A stretch of 47,615 nt of DNA from Planctomycetaceae bacterium (GCA_002726245.1 PBSM01000229.1:1-47615), one strand, 5' to 3'. Positions 16,625 to 25,819 are shown, counted from the stretch's first letter. A program made the numbers and translations. The notes: generated by a model not told the origin, from the letters alone.

Positions 16625-17497
16625 ATGCTGATCCGATCTCCATCGCGGTTCTTTCTCTTCTTACTTCTCGCGACGTCTGCCGCACAAACAGACGCCGCCA
16701 TTCCGATTGGCAAAGCCCACGTATATAAAGAGGTCGGTGAAGGATCGTTGACGTTATACGTAACGAAACCGGCCGATTGGCAAGCCGATGATAAGTGTCC
16801 AGCCATTGTCTTCTATCACGGCGGCGCGTGGGTCGGCGGTGCTCCGGGACAGTTCACCGAACACAGTAAGTATCTGGCGTCGAGAGGCATGGTGTGCGTT
16901 CAAGTGCAGTATCGCCTGCTCGACAAGAAGAACAACGATCCGCCGCAGATCTGCGTCGAAGACGCGAAGTCGGCGATGCGTTGGGTACGGAGTCGGGCCG
17001 GCGAGTTGGGGATCGATCCGCTCCGGATCGCGTCGGCTGGCGGTTCCGCAAGTGGGCACTTGGCAGCCTTTGTGGGAATGGTTGAAGGAGGCGACGCGTC
17101 CACCGACGACAAAAGCGTGCCGGCCAAATCGAACGCGATGGTGTTGTTCAACGCGGTCTTCGACAACGGACCGGGAGGCTGGGGAAGCAAGCGAGTCGGC
17201 GATCACTACAAGGAGTTCTCACCGTTCCATAACGTAAGCAACGACGATCCACCTGCGTTGGTGTTTCTTGGTTCCGATGACAAACTGATCCCCGTCAAGA
17301 CGGCTTACGATTTCCAGAGCATGATGAAGAAGGAGAAGGTCCGCTGTGAAGTGATGATCTTCGATGGCCAGCCGCATGGCTTCTTCAATCACGGACGCGC
17401 GGGCAACAAGTACTACTACGAGACCGTGCTGGCGATGGACAAGTTCCTCGCCTCGCTCGGCTGGCTGGAAGGTGCTCCAACATTGGAGAAACCATGA
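16625..17497 (+). CDS. exported alpha/beta-hydrolase (esterase/acetyl esterase-like)
   Basis: 290 residues. A signal peptide (RFFLFLLLATSAAQTDA) indicates export. Hydrolase motifs: the oxyanion-hole HGG at 65-67 (FYHGGAWVGG), a nucleophile elbow GGSASGH with Ser141, a likely acid in FLGSDDKLIPV and the catalytic His in GQPHGFFNH. The arrangement fits the BD-FAE/acetyl-xylan-esterase-like group common in planctomycetes. Its TGA (17495-17497) overlaps an ATG at 17494 that opens the frame of the next gene's displaced signal peptide, so the two were probably translationally coupled. The likely substrate is an acylated or feruloylated carbohydrate, unproven. Confidence 0.88.
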   Translation: MLIRSPSRFFLFLLLATSAAQTDAAIPIGKAHVYKEVGEGSLTLYVTKPADWQADDKCPAIVFYHGGAWVGGAPGQFTEHSKYLASRGMVCVQVQYRLLDKKNNDPPQICVEDAKSAMRWVRSRAGELGIDPLRIASAGGSASGHLAAFVGMVEGGDASTDDKSVPAKSNAMVLFNAVFDNGPGGWGSKRVGDHYKEFSPFHNVSNDDPPALVFLGSDDKLIPVKTAYDFQSMMKKEKVRCEVMIFDGQPHGFFNHGRAGNKYYYETVLAMDKFLASLGWLEGAPTLEKP

Positions 17498-17630
17498 GAA
17501 GGTCGCCGCTTTATGTTGAAAACGCACAAATCTCAGCCGCTCCGCAGCTAAGAAATGCGCGGCTAAGAGGTGCGCAGTTTCCAGCCATTCGCTGCAGGCG
17601 AAGTGCTAGTATCCTGTTGCTCTGCGTGCA
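17494..17630 (+). other. displaced start and signal peptide of the CehA-like gene (frameshift)
   Basis: From ATG 17494 (overlapping the esterase stop as ATGA) the frame is open through a basic stretch and into SASILLLCV at 17605-17628, then falls out of frame and stops at about 17652. The next frame continues AIVLAIGLSPLAAIEVDG, the rest of a signal peptide. Adding one G at about 17626-17628 would join the two frames into one gene of about 851 codons with a complete signal peptide. Confidence 0.6.
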
Positions 17631-17636
17631 ATCGTC

Positions 17637-20048
17637 TTGGCGATCGGTCTGAGTCCACTAGCGGCAATCGAGGTCGATGGGCAACCGCTGGCAGCAAACG
17701 TCAAGCGGCTGGTCGAAGCGTACGAATATCTCGGCACTCCGTTTGAATCCGCATTGCGGGAGAAGCTGCTCGACGCCGCAAAGCGCCACGACGCGACAGA
17801 GCTACAGCGACTGCTCGATCCGCAGGTAGTGTTCGTCATCGAGGCAGGCCAAGAAGAGACGCTGACGCTCACACGTGGCAAGGGCTCGCTGAGACTTCAG
17901 CAAGCGGGTTACACACCGCTGCTCGTCCGAGTCGTCAACCAGACGCAAGTCGAAGAAGCATTAACGGCTTCGAGCCCGCAAGGCGGCGCGGTCTACGCGG
18001 GCGTTCACCCGCTGAGCATGATCCGCCAGCAACAGAAGCCATTAACTGCGAACGAGAATCTGAAAGGACGCAACGACCGCTTCCTGGATCTGGAGCTGTT
18101 CCGCTCGCCGCCGATGCAGGACCGTCTGAGTGGCCTGGCAGTCGAATACGCTATCCTTCTGGCGTTTAGCTCCGACGCCGGAACTCGCTCGGCCGAGTTG
18201 CGATTTGAGGCTGGCGAGAAACACAAGAGTAATACGTTGAAGGTGAAGGTCGATTGCAAACCGGCGATTCCGGTCACTCTAAGGATTCGCGACCACGACG
18301 GTCATCCGACGATGGGCAAACTACTCTTTCGAGACACAACGGGACGAGTCTATCCCGCACAAGCGAAGCGGATCGCGCCGGACTTTTTCTTCCAACCGCA
18401 CGTCTATCGAGCCGATGGCGAGACTGTGTTGCTGCCACCTGGGCGATTCAAGATGCAGTTCAGCCGTGGACCGGAGTACCGCGTTCTGGAACGTGAGATC
18501 GACATCGTTGGCAAGAGGCTACAAACACTTTCCATCGATCTTCAGCATTGGATTAACCCCGCCAAGTCAGGCTTCTACAGCGGCGACCATCACATCCATG
18601 CAGCTGGCTGCGCACATTACACTTCCCCAAGCGAAGGCGTCACGCCAGCCGACATGTTCCGACAAGTGAAAGGCGAAGGATTGAACGTCGGGTGCGTGTT
18701 GACCTGGGGACCATGCTATGACTTTCAACGTCAATTCTTTGCGCCAGCGGCAGCTGAGTTCAGCGAACCGTTGACGTTACTGAAATACGACTTGGAGATC
18801 AGTGGTTTCGGTTCGCAACGTCTGGGCCATGTCTGCTTGTTGAATCTCAAAGATCAAACATATCCCGGTTCGGAAGGTACTTCCCAGAAAGGTTGGCCGA
18901 CGTGGACGACGCCGGTGATGCGTTGGGCCAAAGAGCAGGGCGGTGTCACGGGCTACGCACACTCCGCGAGCGGTTTGATGATCAATCCGGAAGCAGCTTC
19001 GAAACGGTTACTGTCGGACGCGGATTCGAACAAGGATGGACAGCTCACGAAGCAGGAGAGCGAACTCACTCTGTTACCGGAAGAGTTCGTCAAGATGGAT
19101 ACCGACGCTGACGGCCGAATCGACTTGCAAGAACTCACGGCCAGTCATCATCGGGCCACCGAGACATTGCCGAACTATGCCATTCCGGAGATGAACGGCG
19201 TCGGCGCGATGGAGATTTGTGTGAGTGTGGGAGAGGGTGTATGCGATTTCATCAGTGCCATGGATACGGCTCGCGTTCAGGAATGGAATTGCTGGTATCA
19301 CCTTCTAAACTGCGGCTTTCCCGTGAAGGTCAGCGGCGAGACTGACTTTCCGTGTATGAGCAGCCGGCGAGTTGGGCAAGGCCGCGTGTACGTGCAACTC
19401 CCAGCGGCGGAGTCGCTCGCTTTTGACGACTGGTGTGAAGGCCTGGCCGCGGGACGTTCGTATGTTTCCGATGGTTTCGCCCATGCCTTGGACTTCCAGG
19501 TTACAGGTCGGAAGCCGGGAACGGGCGATGTGATGTTGGAACAAGCTGGCACAGTGAATGTGACCGCACAGGTCGCCTTCGCTGCCGAGCAGCCACGCGC
19601 AGTGGCCTATGGTGGCGTTGTCCCCGACGGCGGCAAGCAACTGGTCGGCGATACGATCTTGTTGCACGGCCCGCGCAGCGAGCAACTTCAAGTCGGAGGG
19701 ACACGCACGGTCGAGCTAGTCGTCAACGGGATCGTTGCTACGACTCAGGATGTTCCGGCCGATGGCCAGATCCACAAGCTGCGCTTTGATGTTGAGATCG
19801 AACAGAGCAGTTGGGTCGCCTTGCGGCAGTTTCCGCAGCTACACACGAATCCCGTGAACGTGCTTGTTGCAGGAAAACCGATTCGCGCTTCCCGCAGTAG
19901 TGCACTGTGGTGTATCGAAACGATTAAATTGCTGTGGAAGAACCGCAGTGCTCGGATTGCTGACGCAGAGCGAGCTGAGGCGGAAGCGACCTTCCAGCGA
20001 GCAATTGCCAGTTATCGACAAATCGCGGCGAAAGCGATGGCTCGCTAA
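17637..20048 (+). CDS. CehA/McbA-type PHP-like metallohydrolase with internal EF-hands
   Basis: 803 residues as an intact frame from TTG 17637; the likely original start is ATG 17494 (see that entry). The catalytic part begins at about residue 315 with SGDHHIHAAGCAHY, the HxH motif of PHP-type metal-dependent hydrolases, followed by GVTPADMFRQVKGEGLNVGC as in CehA/McbA-family proteins. Two canonical EF-hand loops, DSNKDGQLTKQE (463-474) and a second DTDADGRIDLQE loop (about 488-499), are embedded in the hydrolase region. The first 300 residues and the last 200 look like beta-rich accessory domains. CehA itself hydrolyses carbaryl, but most family members have unknown substrates. It probably acts in the periplasm beside the co-transcribed esterase. 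Confidence 0.8.
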   Translation: MAIGLSPLAAIEVDGQPLAANVKRLVEAYEYLGTPFESALREKLLDAAKRHDATELQRLLDPQVVFVIEAGQEETLTLTRGKGSLRLQQAGYTPLLVRVVNQTQVEEALTASSPQGGAVYAGVHPLSMIRQQQKPLTANENLKGRNDRFLDLELFRSPPMQDRLSGLAVEYAILLAFSSDAGTRSAELRFEAGEKHKSNTLKVKVDCKPAIPVTLRIRDHDGHPTMGKLLFRDTTGRVYPAQAKRIAPDFFFQPHVYRADGETVLLPPGRFKMQFSRGPEYRVLEREIDIVGKRLQTLSIDLQHWINPAKSGFYSGDHHIHAAGCAHYTSPSEGVTPADMFRQVKGEGLNVGCVLTWGPCYDFQRQFFAPAAAEFSEPLTLLKYDLEISGFGSQRLGHVCLLNLKDQTYPGSEGTSQKGWPTWTTPVMRWAKEQGGVTGYAHSASGLMINPEAASKRLLSDADSNKDGQLTKQESELTLLPEEFVKMDTDADGRIDLQELTASHHRATETLPNYAIPEMNGVGAMEICVSVGEGVCDFISAMDTARVQEWNCWYHLLNCGFPVKVSGETDFPCMSSRRVGQGRVYVQLPAAESLAFDDWCEGLAAGRSYVSDGFAHALDFQVTGRKPGTGDVMLEQAGTVNVTAQVAFAAEQPRAVAYGGVVPDGGKQLVGDTILLHGPRSEQLQVGGTRTVELVVNGIVATTQDVPADGQIHKLRFDVEIEQSSWVALRQFPQLHTNPVNVLVAGKPIRASRSSALWCIETIKLLWKNRSARIADAERAEAEATFQRAIASYRQIAAKAMAR

Positions 20049-20062
20049 GCCACGTTCTCGAG

Positions 20063-20539
20063 TCATTCCTCTCCTCTGGTCGCGGCCAACTTCTTCAAAC
20101 CCTCACCGGTAGGAACGTTGATGAATAACGTCCCAAGCATGTCGTCACCCGTGTTGCGGAACTCGTGTTCCACGCCCGGCGGCACATAGACAACGTCGTC
20201 CGCTGCGACTGGCTGCGACTTGCCATCGATGATAGCTTCTCCCTGCCCGCGGGTGATAACCACGATCTCTTCCGCATCCGGATGAATATGTAACTCGGCC
20301 ACGTGCCGACCGCCGGGTGGGATCAGCATATGGTGTACGAACTGAATCGTCTGCAGGCAAGTCCGCTCGGGCGACGCCTCTGTCTCATAAAGCCTTCGAA
20401 CAGGAGTCGGTTCATCGGAGCGGTTGTGCCACTCGCCGTCCTCGCCGCGAACGCTGTATTCAATCACGCTGTGCGGATTATTGAAGAGCAAGCTCTGGAC
20501 GACGTTAAACGGTTGCGTTTTCCAATTGGCAGTTGTCAT
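20063..20539 (-). CDS. cupin-domain protein
   Basis: 158 residues, one cupin_2-type beta-barrel. Motif 1 reads AELHIHPDAEEIVVITRGQG (G-x5-HxH-x3-4-E pattern) and motif 2 reads VVYVPPGVEHEFRNTGDD (G-x5-PxG-x2-H-x3-N); the His and Glu residues would hold one metal. There is no signal peptide. Cupins of this size are sugar- or small-molecule-binding or isomerase-like enzymes; the substrate cannot be assigned. It lies tail to tail with the CehA-like gene. Confidence 0.88.
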   Translation of the reverse strand: MTTANWKTQPFNVVQSLLFNNPHSVIEYSVRGEDGEWHNRSDEPTPVRRLYETEASPERTCLQTIQFVHHMLIPPGGRHVAELHIHPDAEEIVVITRGQGEAIIDGKSQPVAADDVVYVPPGVEHEFRNTGDDMLGTLFINVPTGEGLKKLAATRGEE

Positions 20540-20887
20540 AAGATCGACCTAGATGCGAAGCAATCGGAGACTCCTGCTAATTGACAGGTGCCCTTCATTC
20601 TACCCTGCTCAGACTAGCCAGCCGAAGCCCCGGCGAGCAAAGTCGCCCCGGCGACGCTCGATCTGTTGGCGTCCTTGGGAGCGTCACCGGATGCATCGTC
20701 GCAACCGACTCGCGATGCTAGCATCGGTCGAAACAGTGAAGAAGACATTCGTAATCGCGCGATGTGAACGTCCGCTTGGTTCGATCTTGCTTGGATCCTC
20801 GCGTCGCGATACGATCTTACCGCGTTAGTTCTGGAGTACGGGACGTCTCGCGCGGTTGTGTTCTTCGATGTGGAAAGGATTCGCAAC
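20540..20887. other. gap between divergent cupin and lpxD genes
   Basis: No coding character or known motif was recognised. It must contain the promoters of the cupin gene (minus strand) and of the lpxD-lpxI unit (plus strand). No repeat or RNA structure stands out. Confidence 0.4.
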
Positions 20888-21928
20888 ATGACATTGGCTC
20901 TTGGGGATATTGCCAACCTAGTTGGCGGGGACTTGTCTGGTGATGCCGCACTCCCGATCACAGGTGCTGCGATCATCCGTGATGCAGGCACCGACGACGT
21001 GACGCTGGCGGATAGCGAACAAGCTGCGAAGGGCTTGGCTGATTGTCAGGCTGCCGCCGTGCTTGTTCCGCCGGAGGTGAAACCGGAAGGTTTGCCGTTC
21101 GTCACCGTCACGGATGTGCATGAATCGTTCGCCCGTATTGTCGCGCAATTCCAGCCGCACGCCGCGGATCGCGTCTGCGGCGTGAGCGCCGCCGCACACG
21201 TCAGCAAGAGCGCGAAGATCGGACGCAACGTCATCATCTATCCGACGGCAACGATCGGCGATGACGTGCAGATCGCTGACGGGTCGGTAATCTATCCTGG
21301 AGTACACATCCTGCCGGGCTGCCGCATCGGCCAGGATACCAAGCTATTTCCGAATGTCGTGTTGTACGAGAACACTGTCGTGGGGAACCGCGTCATCATT
21401 CATGCAGGTGCAGTGCTTGGAGCGTATGGGTTCGGCTACAACACCGTGAACGGGAAGCATAACCTGTCGGCTCAGTTGGGTTACGTTGTGGTCGAAGACG
21501 ATGTGGAGATCGGCGCATCGACGACGGTCGATCGAGGCACGTATGGGCCAACAACGATCGGCGAAGGAACCAAGATCGACAACCTCGTGATGATTGGGCA
21601 CAATTGCCGCATCGGAAAACATAACCTATTTTGTTCGCAGGTCGGTATCTCGGGCAGTTGTACAACGGGCGATTACGTCGTGCTGGCTGGCCAGGTTGGC
21701 TTGCGCGACCACATCGACATCGGCGATCGTGCCACGGTCGGCGCGAAAGCTGGAGTCATGAACAACGTCCCCGTGGACGCCTTCCACTTCGGAATTCCTG
21801 CCACGCCGGACCGAGAGCAGACCCACACGTTAGTGGCATTGAGAAAGCTCCCCGAAATGCGCAAGCAGTTCAAAGCCTTGCAGAAGCAGGTCGCGGCTCT
21901 CACCGAGCAACTCGAAAGGGCGGCATAG
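20888..21928 (+). CDS. lpxD: UDP-3-O-acylglucosamine N-acyltransferase LpxD
   Basis: 346 residues from ATG 20888, with AAGGA upstream; the frame extends 10 codons back, but LpxD proteins usually start at the equivalent of MTLALGDIANLVGG. The N-terminal uridine-binding domain (1-100) is followed by a left-handed beta-helix of hexapeptide repeats (about 100-300), with VIYPTATIGDDVQIADGSVI, and GHNCRIGKHNLFCSQVGISG carrying the likely catalytic His. A C-terminal helix (REQTHTLVALRKLPEMRKQF) fits the acyl-carrier-protein-binding end. The enzyme adds the N-linked acyl chain during lipid A synthesis. lpxI follows 10 bases later. Confidence 0.94.
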   Translation: MTLALGDIANLVGGDLSGDAALPITGAAIIRDAGTDDVTLADSEQAAKGLADCQAAAVLVPPEVKPEGLPFVTVTDVHESFARIVAQFQPHAADRVCGVSAAAHVSKSAKIGRNVIIYPTATIGDDVQIADGSVIYPGVHILPGCRIGQDTKLFPNVVLYENTVVGNRVIIHAGAVLGAYGFGYNTVNGKHNLSAQLGYVVVEDDVEIGASTTVDRGTYGPTTIGEGTKIDNLVMIGHNCRIGKHNLFCSQVGISGSCTTGDYVVLAGQVGLRDHIDIGDRATVGAKAGVMNNVPVDAFHFGIPATPDREQTHTLVALRKLPEMRKQFKALQKQVAALTEQLERAA

Positions 21929-21938
21929 GCATCGTTTC

Positions 21939-22829
21939 GTGACAGTTACCAAGCTTGATCGCGATACGACCGTGGGCCTGATCGCCGGCTGGGGTCGCTA
22001 TCCGATTGTCATCGCCGAGGCACTGAAGGCTCAGGGGCATCGAGTCGTTTGTGTGGGCATCAAGCAACACGCCGACCCGAGCTTACGAGACATCTGCGAT
22101 GTCTACAGCGAAATCGGTCTCGGCAAGTTGGGTGCTGCTTTTCGCTTCTTTCGCAAGCATTCTGCCAGCACCGCCACGATGGCCGGTAAGATCCACAAGG
22201 TGCTGATCTTCAAACGTTTCTATTGGCTGACGCATTTCCCGGATTGGGGAGGCCTGATGACGTACTTCCCTTTCGTCTTCAGTAAGACGAGAGACTGGAA
22301 AGACGACACGATCCTCGGAGCCATCGTCGAAGCTTTTGCCCAACGTGGTATTACGTTTGCCCCCGCCACCGACTTTCTACCGGAGTTACTCGTGAAAACA
22401 GGAGTACTGACCCGACGACGACCGACCAGTAGCGAGTTGAAAGACATCGAATTTGGTTGGCAGCTTGCCAAGGAAATGGGACGGTTGGACGTTGGACAAA
22501 GCGTTGCCGTCAAAGAGCGAGCCATCCTCGCAGTCGAGGCGGTCGAGGGGACTGACAAGTGCATTCAGCGAGCCAGCGAGTTGTGCCCAGACGGTCAGTT
22601 CACGCTCGTCAAGGTCGCGAAGCCGAAGCAGGACATGCGTTTCGATGTCCCCACGATTGGGATCGGTACGATGGAAACGCTGGTCGAAGCCGGCGCTTGT
22701 CTGTTAGCTATCGAAGCCGACAAGACGATTTTGCTCGACGAGGCTGAGGCGATCGAGTTTGCCAATCGACACAAGCTGTGCCTGGTGGCTCTGTCCGATG
22801 CGGCCGGCGAGTTGCACGACGCTGCGTAA
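21939..22829 (+). CDS. lpxI: UDP-2,3-diacylglucosamine pyrophosphatase LpxI (DUF1009)
   Basis: 296 residues from GTG 21939, ten bases after lpxD. It matches the LpxI/DUF1009 layout: an N-terminal GLIAGWGRYPIVIAEALKAQ, then TMAGKIHKVLIFK, and a C-terminal catalytic domain with VAVKERAILAVEAVEGTDKC and KPKQDMRFDVPTIG. LpxI hydrolyses UDP-2,3-diacylglucosamine to lipid X, replacing LpxH in lineages that lack it. Together with lpxD it shows the organism has a lipid A-type pathway. The tight spacing implies an operon. Confidence 0.92.
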   Translation: MTVTKLDRDTTVGLIAGWGRYPIVIAEALKAQGHRVVCVGIKQHADPSLRDICDVYSEIGLGKLGAAFRFFRKHSASTATMAGKIHKVLIFKRFYWLTHFPDWGGLMTYFPFVFSKTRDWKDDTILGAIVEAFAQRGITFAPATDFLPELLVKTGVLTRRRPTSSELKDIEFGWQLAKEMGRLDVGQSVAVKERAILAVEAVEGTDKCIQRASELCPDGQFTLVKVAKPKQDMRFDVPTIGIGTMETLVEAGACLLAIEADKTILLDEAEAIEFANRHKLCLVALSDAAGELHDAA

Positions 22830-23580
22830 GACTGGGGAATACCTAGCGTCATCAATTCGGAGATGCGTTCTCGGCGGCTTCTACTAGTCTTCACGGCCTC
22901 GTCAATCGCATCAAGAAATAGAGCCGTTTCTTCCGGGTGGTGTCAGATACCCAACTAATGAGGCCCCCGTAATGCCCTCGGTTGCTAGCGGCAACGGATC
23001 CCGCCGCATCCAGAGAAAACGGGGGATCCCGACGCGGGCGACCAGTCATCGTCAAGGCTCCAGCCGGCTGGAGAGCCTAGTAACTTGTCAAATCTCGATT
23101 GACGGAGTTGGCGATTTCGAATCTGCTTGGGCTTCCCATGACAGGAAGTCGTTTTTGGATGAGGAGATCCACGACGGCCAAGCATCTCGTCAAAGCCTTT
23201 TCTCAGGCCGAAGCTCGTCGCTTGTCATCGCATCTGGAATTTCATAACACGCCAAGCACGGCAGTTGGTGGCAAAGATCTACCCGCCAATCGGGATTTGA
23301 CGTGGTACTAGGCAACAATCGAGTTTGAGTTGGTGCTGTTTCGCCGTGACCCGATGCATTCAGGCGCGGTCTTGAGGCAGAAGCAACTGCGCAATAGTCA
23401 AACCGTTGGAACTTTTATGGCGAATACCTACCGTTTTCTCGACGACGCTCAACGCGAATTGACACCAGGTTGCGTTGTGCAAGCACATGCGCTTGTGCAG
23501 GGAACGACGAGTGAGATTGAGACGCTTCGTTCGGAGCTTGGAAGACAGACCTCCACGCGCCTTATCCACCAGTGCGATGA
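22830..23580. other. decayed or non-coding stretch before the ketosynthase genes
   Basis: Only short frames in shifting phases are present (22972-23247, 23099-23311 and 23330-23635), each with partly protein-like composition but no recognisable motif. The pattern looks like one or two genes broken by indels. I could not assign a family; an acyl-carrier protein or dehydratase would be expected by position, but no DSL phosphopantetheine motif was found. Confidence 0.35.
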
Positions 23581-23664
23581 GCAACCGTTGCCGACCTCGC
23601 AGCGGTCCTTGCTTCGGCTCGCCAGGCCTATCTAATCGCTTCGGACTTCAGTCAATGGGGTGTC

Positions 23665-24234
23665 GTGGCAGCACCAAAACATCTGGGGCGCGTTCCCGCT
23701 GCGATTATCTTGAAGCGGCATCGCCGCAAAGGCATGGCGGCGGTTTCACCCACCATTCTCCCGCAACATTCGCTGCATTCGGTGTCGGGAACGATTAGCA
23801 TCGCACTTGGAATCCACGGACCGAATTATGGGGCCGGTGGCGGATGCGGCGCGCTAGGCGAGGGTTTGCTCTGTGCCGTCACGCTGATGGCCAACGGAAC
23901 GTTGCCGGGTATTTGGTTGGTTCTGACAGAATGGAATCCGGAGCCCATTCCCGATGAAGGTAACGCGCACGACGTTGGGGATGCCACGTGTCATGCACTC
24001 GCGATCGCTTTATCGTGCCGTCATCAGCAGGACGAAAGTCAGCTTCTTCGCTTGTTTCCAGGCGAGTCATTGGCGATTCCAGTCGTGTTGCCACCAGTTC
24101 TGAGCAACCAAACAACCGTGATCGAGTTGGCCAGAATGCTCGACGTTGAGTATCAAAACCGATCCACCGAACATCGTTCGCAGTTGGCCACTCGCAGTAC
24201 CGCGAACGAGTGCGATGACCGTAAAGCAGCCTGA
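23665..24234 (+). CDS. divergent beta-ketoacyl-synthase-like protein
   Basis: 189 residues from GTG 23665; the frame is open from 23581, giving a further 28 residues (ATVADLAAVLASARQAYLIA...) that look coding, so the true start may be upstream or in a shifted frame. The segment LHSVSGTISIALGIHGPNYG followed by AGGGCGALGEGLLCAV aligns with the active-site region of ketosynthases, with Cys at the nucleophile position. The two catalytic His and the Lys of the C-terminal half are absent because the protein ends early. It resembles the accessory KS-like or chain-length-factor-like partners paired with a true ketosynthase. The next gene, 11 bases away, is that ketosynthase, broken by frameshifts. 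Confidence 0.6.
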   Translation: MAAPKHLGRVPAAIILKRHRRKGMAAVSPTILPQHSLHSVSGTISIALGIHGPNYGAGGGCGALGEGLLCAVTLMANGTLPGIWLVLTEWNPEPIPDEGNAHDVGDATCHALAIALSCRHQQDESQLLRLFPGESLAIPVVLPPVLSNQTTVIELARMLDVEYQNRSTEHRSQLATRSTANECDDRKAA

Positions 24235-24245
24235 GAATTCGCACC

Positions 24246-25443
24246 ATGAGCAAGGTTTGGATCACCGGAGTCGGCGCCGTCACACCGCTCGGCAACGGTT
24301 TACTAGTGTTTGCTGCAAACGCACTGGCGGGTAAGTCCGGCATTGGAAGCATCGCGTTTGCAGGCAAGCCGAGCGAGCGGCAATACATTGCCGGTTTCCG
24401 TGGGGGCAGTTCCCGAGCCAGCGGGTGAGGCAAGCCAGTCGATCAAGCCGGTGAGTCAATTCGAACGACTCCTGTTGGCGTGTACTTCCGCAGCACTCGA
24501 AGATGCGGGTATGCCTCAACGGCCGCACAGGCCTAGTTCTGGGGATTGGGGCCGAATGGCTGTGCGCCTGGGAAGAAGGCTACTCGGAGAGTGACAACCG
24601 CGTACTCAACCCGGAGCAGGACAAGCGGTCAGCCGCAAACCTGGTTGCCGATTGGCACCAAATGACCGGTCCGTCAGTGACCGTAGCGGCGGCGTGTGCC
24701 AGTGCCAACGTGGCTCTTGCGCAGGCGAAACGGTGGATTGAAATGGGATGGATCGAGGTTTGCCTGGTCGGCGCATGTGAGATCGTAACACCTTTGTTGA
24801 TGGGAGGATTCGACAAGCTGCGGGCCCTGAGCCGGAATTTCGACAACCCGACGGTTGCATCAAGACCCTTTGATCGCAGTCGTGACAGGTTTGTGATGGC
24901 GGAGGGCGGAGCCTTCTTCGTACTGGAGTCGTCCGACCATGCGCGGCGGCGCTCGGCGCGAGCTTACGCTGAAGTGGCAGGATACGGTGCCAGCAGCGAC
25001 GCCTTCCACATTGTTGCTCCCAGCACGGAGCACCAACACGCGGCGCTGGCGGTGCAGCATGCACTGGACGACGCACAGATCAATCCCGAGGATATCGACT
25101 ACGTGAACGCCCATGCCACTAGCACTCCGATCGGGGATTCCTCGGAAGCCAACACATTGCGTCGAGCGTTTGGTCCGGCGATTGAAAAGATTCCGGTCAG
25201 TTCGACAAAAGCATGACGGGACATTTGTTAAGCGCTGCGTCAGCCATCGACGCGGTTGCCTGCATCGTAGCGCTGGAGTGTCAAGCCACGCCGCCGACGA
25301 TCAATCTGGATGATCCGGACCCGCAGTGCAATCTTTGCCACGTCCCCAACCAGGCTCGCGAAATGCCGATCCGAACCGTGCTGTCGAATGCCTTTGGGTT
25401 TGGCGGGTGCAATACAAGCCTGATTCTTCGCAAGGTGGCTTAG
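24246..25443 (+). pseudogene. 3-oxoacyl-ACP synthase (KAS II/FabF-like), three frameshifts
   Basis: Four pieces in changing frames together give a complete condensing enzyme of about 400 residues. Piece 1 (24246 to about 24400): MSKVWITGVGAVTPLGNG. Piece 2 (about 24400-24525): VGAVPEPAGEASQSIKPVSQ. Piece 3 (about 24525-25210): RTGLVLGIGAEW, the nucleophile Cys in VTVAAACASANVAL, and His in YVNAHATSTPIGDS. Piece 4 (25213-25443): MTGHLLSAASAIDA with the second His, ending AFGFGGCNTSLIL. All three catalytic residues and the Lys (SSTK) survive. The third break is the loss of one A in AAAAA near 25208; the first two are single-base gains or two-base losses near C runs. Either a young pseudogene or assembly error. 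Confidence 0.75.
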
Positions 25444-25564
25444 TGGTGATCGCAAAAAGATTTCGCCATGGCGAGTGTTTCTCGTCAGGCCGCGGCGATG
25501 CACCACAAGTTTCAAGTTCCATGGGTGCGTTGGTCGAATCGTATTATCAGGAGCGGCCGCGCGG

Positions 25565-25819
25565 ATGAAATCTCTTCGAAAACTGACCTTCCTGCTATTG
25601 CTAGGCTCGATTGTTGCCAGCAGCGGCTGTGCGCACATCGCCGAGGCACTCTTCAACGGCGTGGCTGACGACACTTACCAGCGTCAGTTTCCCGACGGTC
25701 GCGAGGAAGGTGGGCTGACTCGTGATGAGAAGCGTGCTCGATTCGAAGAGGGCAGCATCCGATTCATGTTGCGGGACAGAGCCTATGGCGAGGAGGGGCG
25801 AGTCCCAGGCTCGCCATAA
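25565..25819 (+). CDS. small lipoprotein
   Basis: 84 residues from ATG 25565. A basic start (MKSLRKL), a hydrophobic core and the lipobox VASSGC (Cys22) make it a predicted lipoprotein. The mature part is short, charged and helical (TRDEKRARFEEGSIRFMLRD). No family was recognised. It follows the broken ketosynthase and converges with the aminotransferase gene, with directly abutting ends. Confidence 0.65.
   Translation: MKSLRKLTFLLLLGSIVASSGCAHIAEALFNGVADDTYQRQFPDGREEGGLTRDEKRARFEEGSIRFMLRDRAYGEEGRVPGSP

Noticed and set aside
22972..23635. small frames as separate genes
   Set aside because: Phases shift, no start sites or motifs; better described as a decayed stretch.
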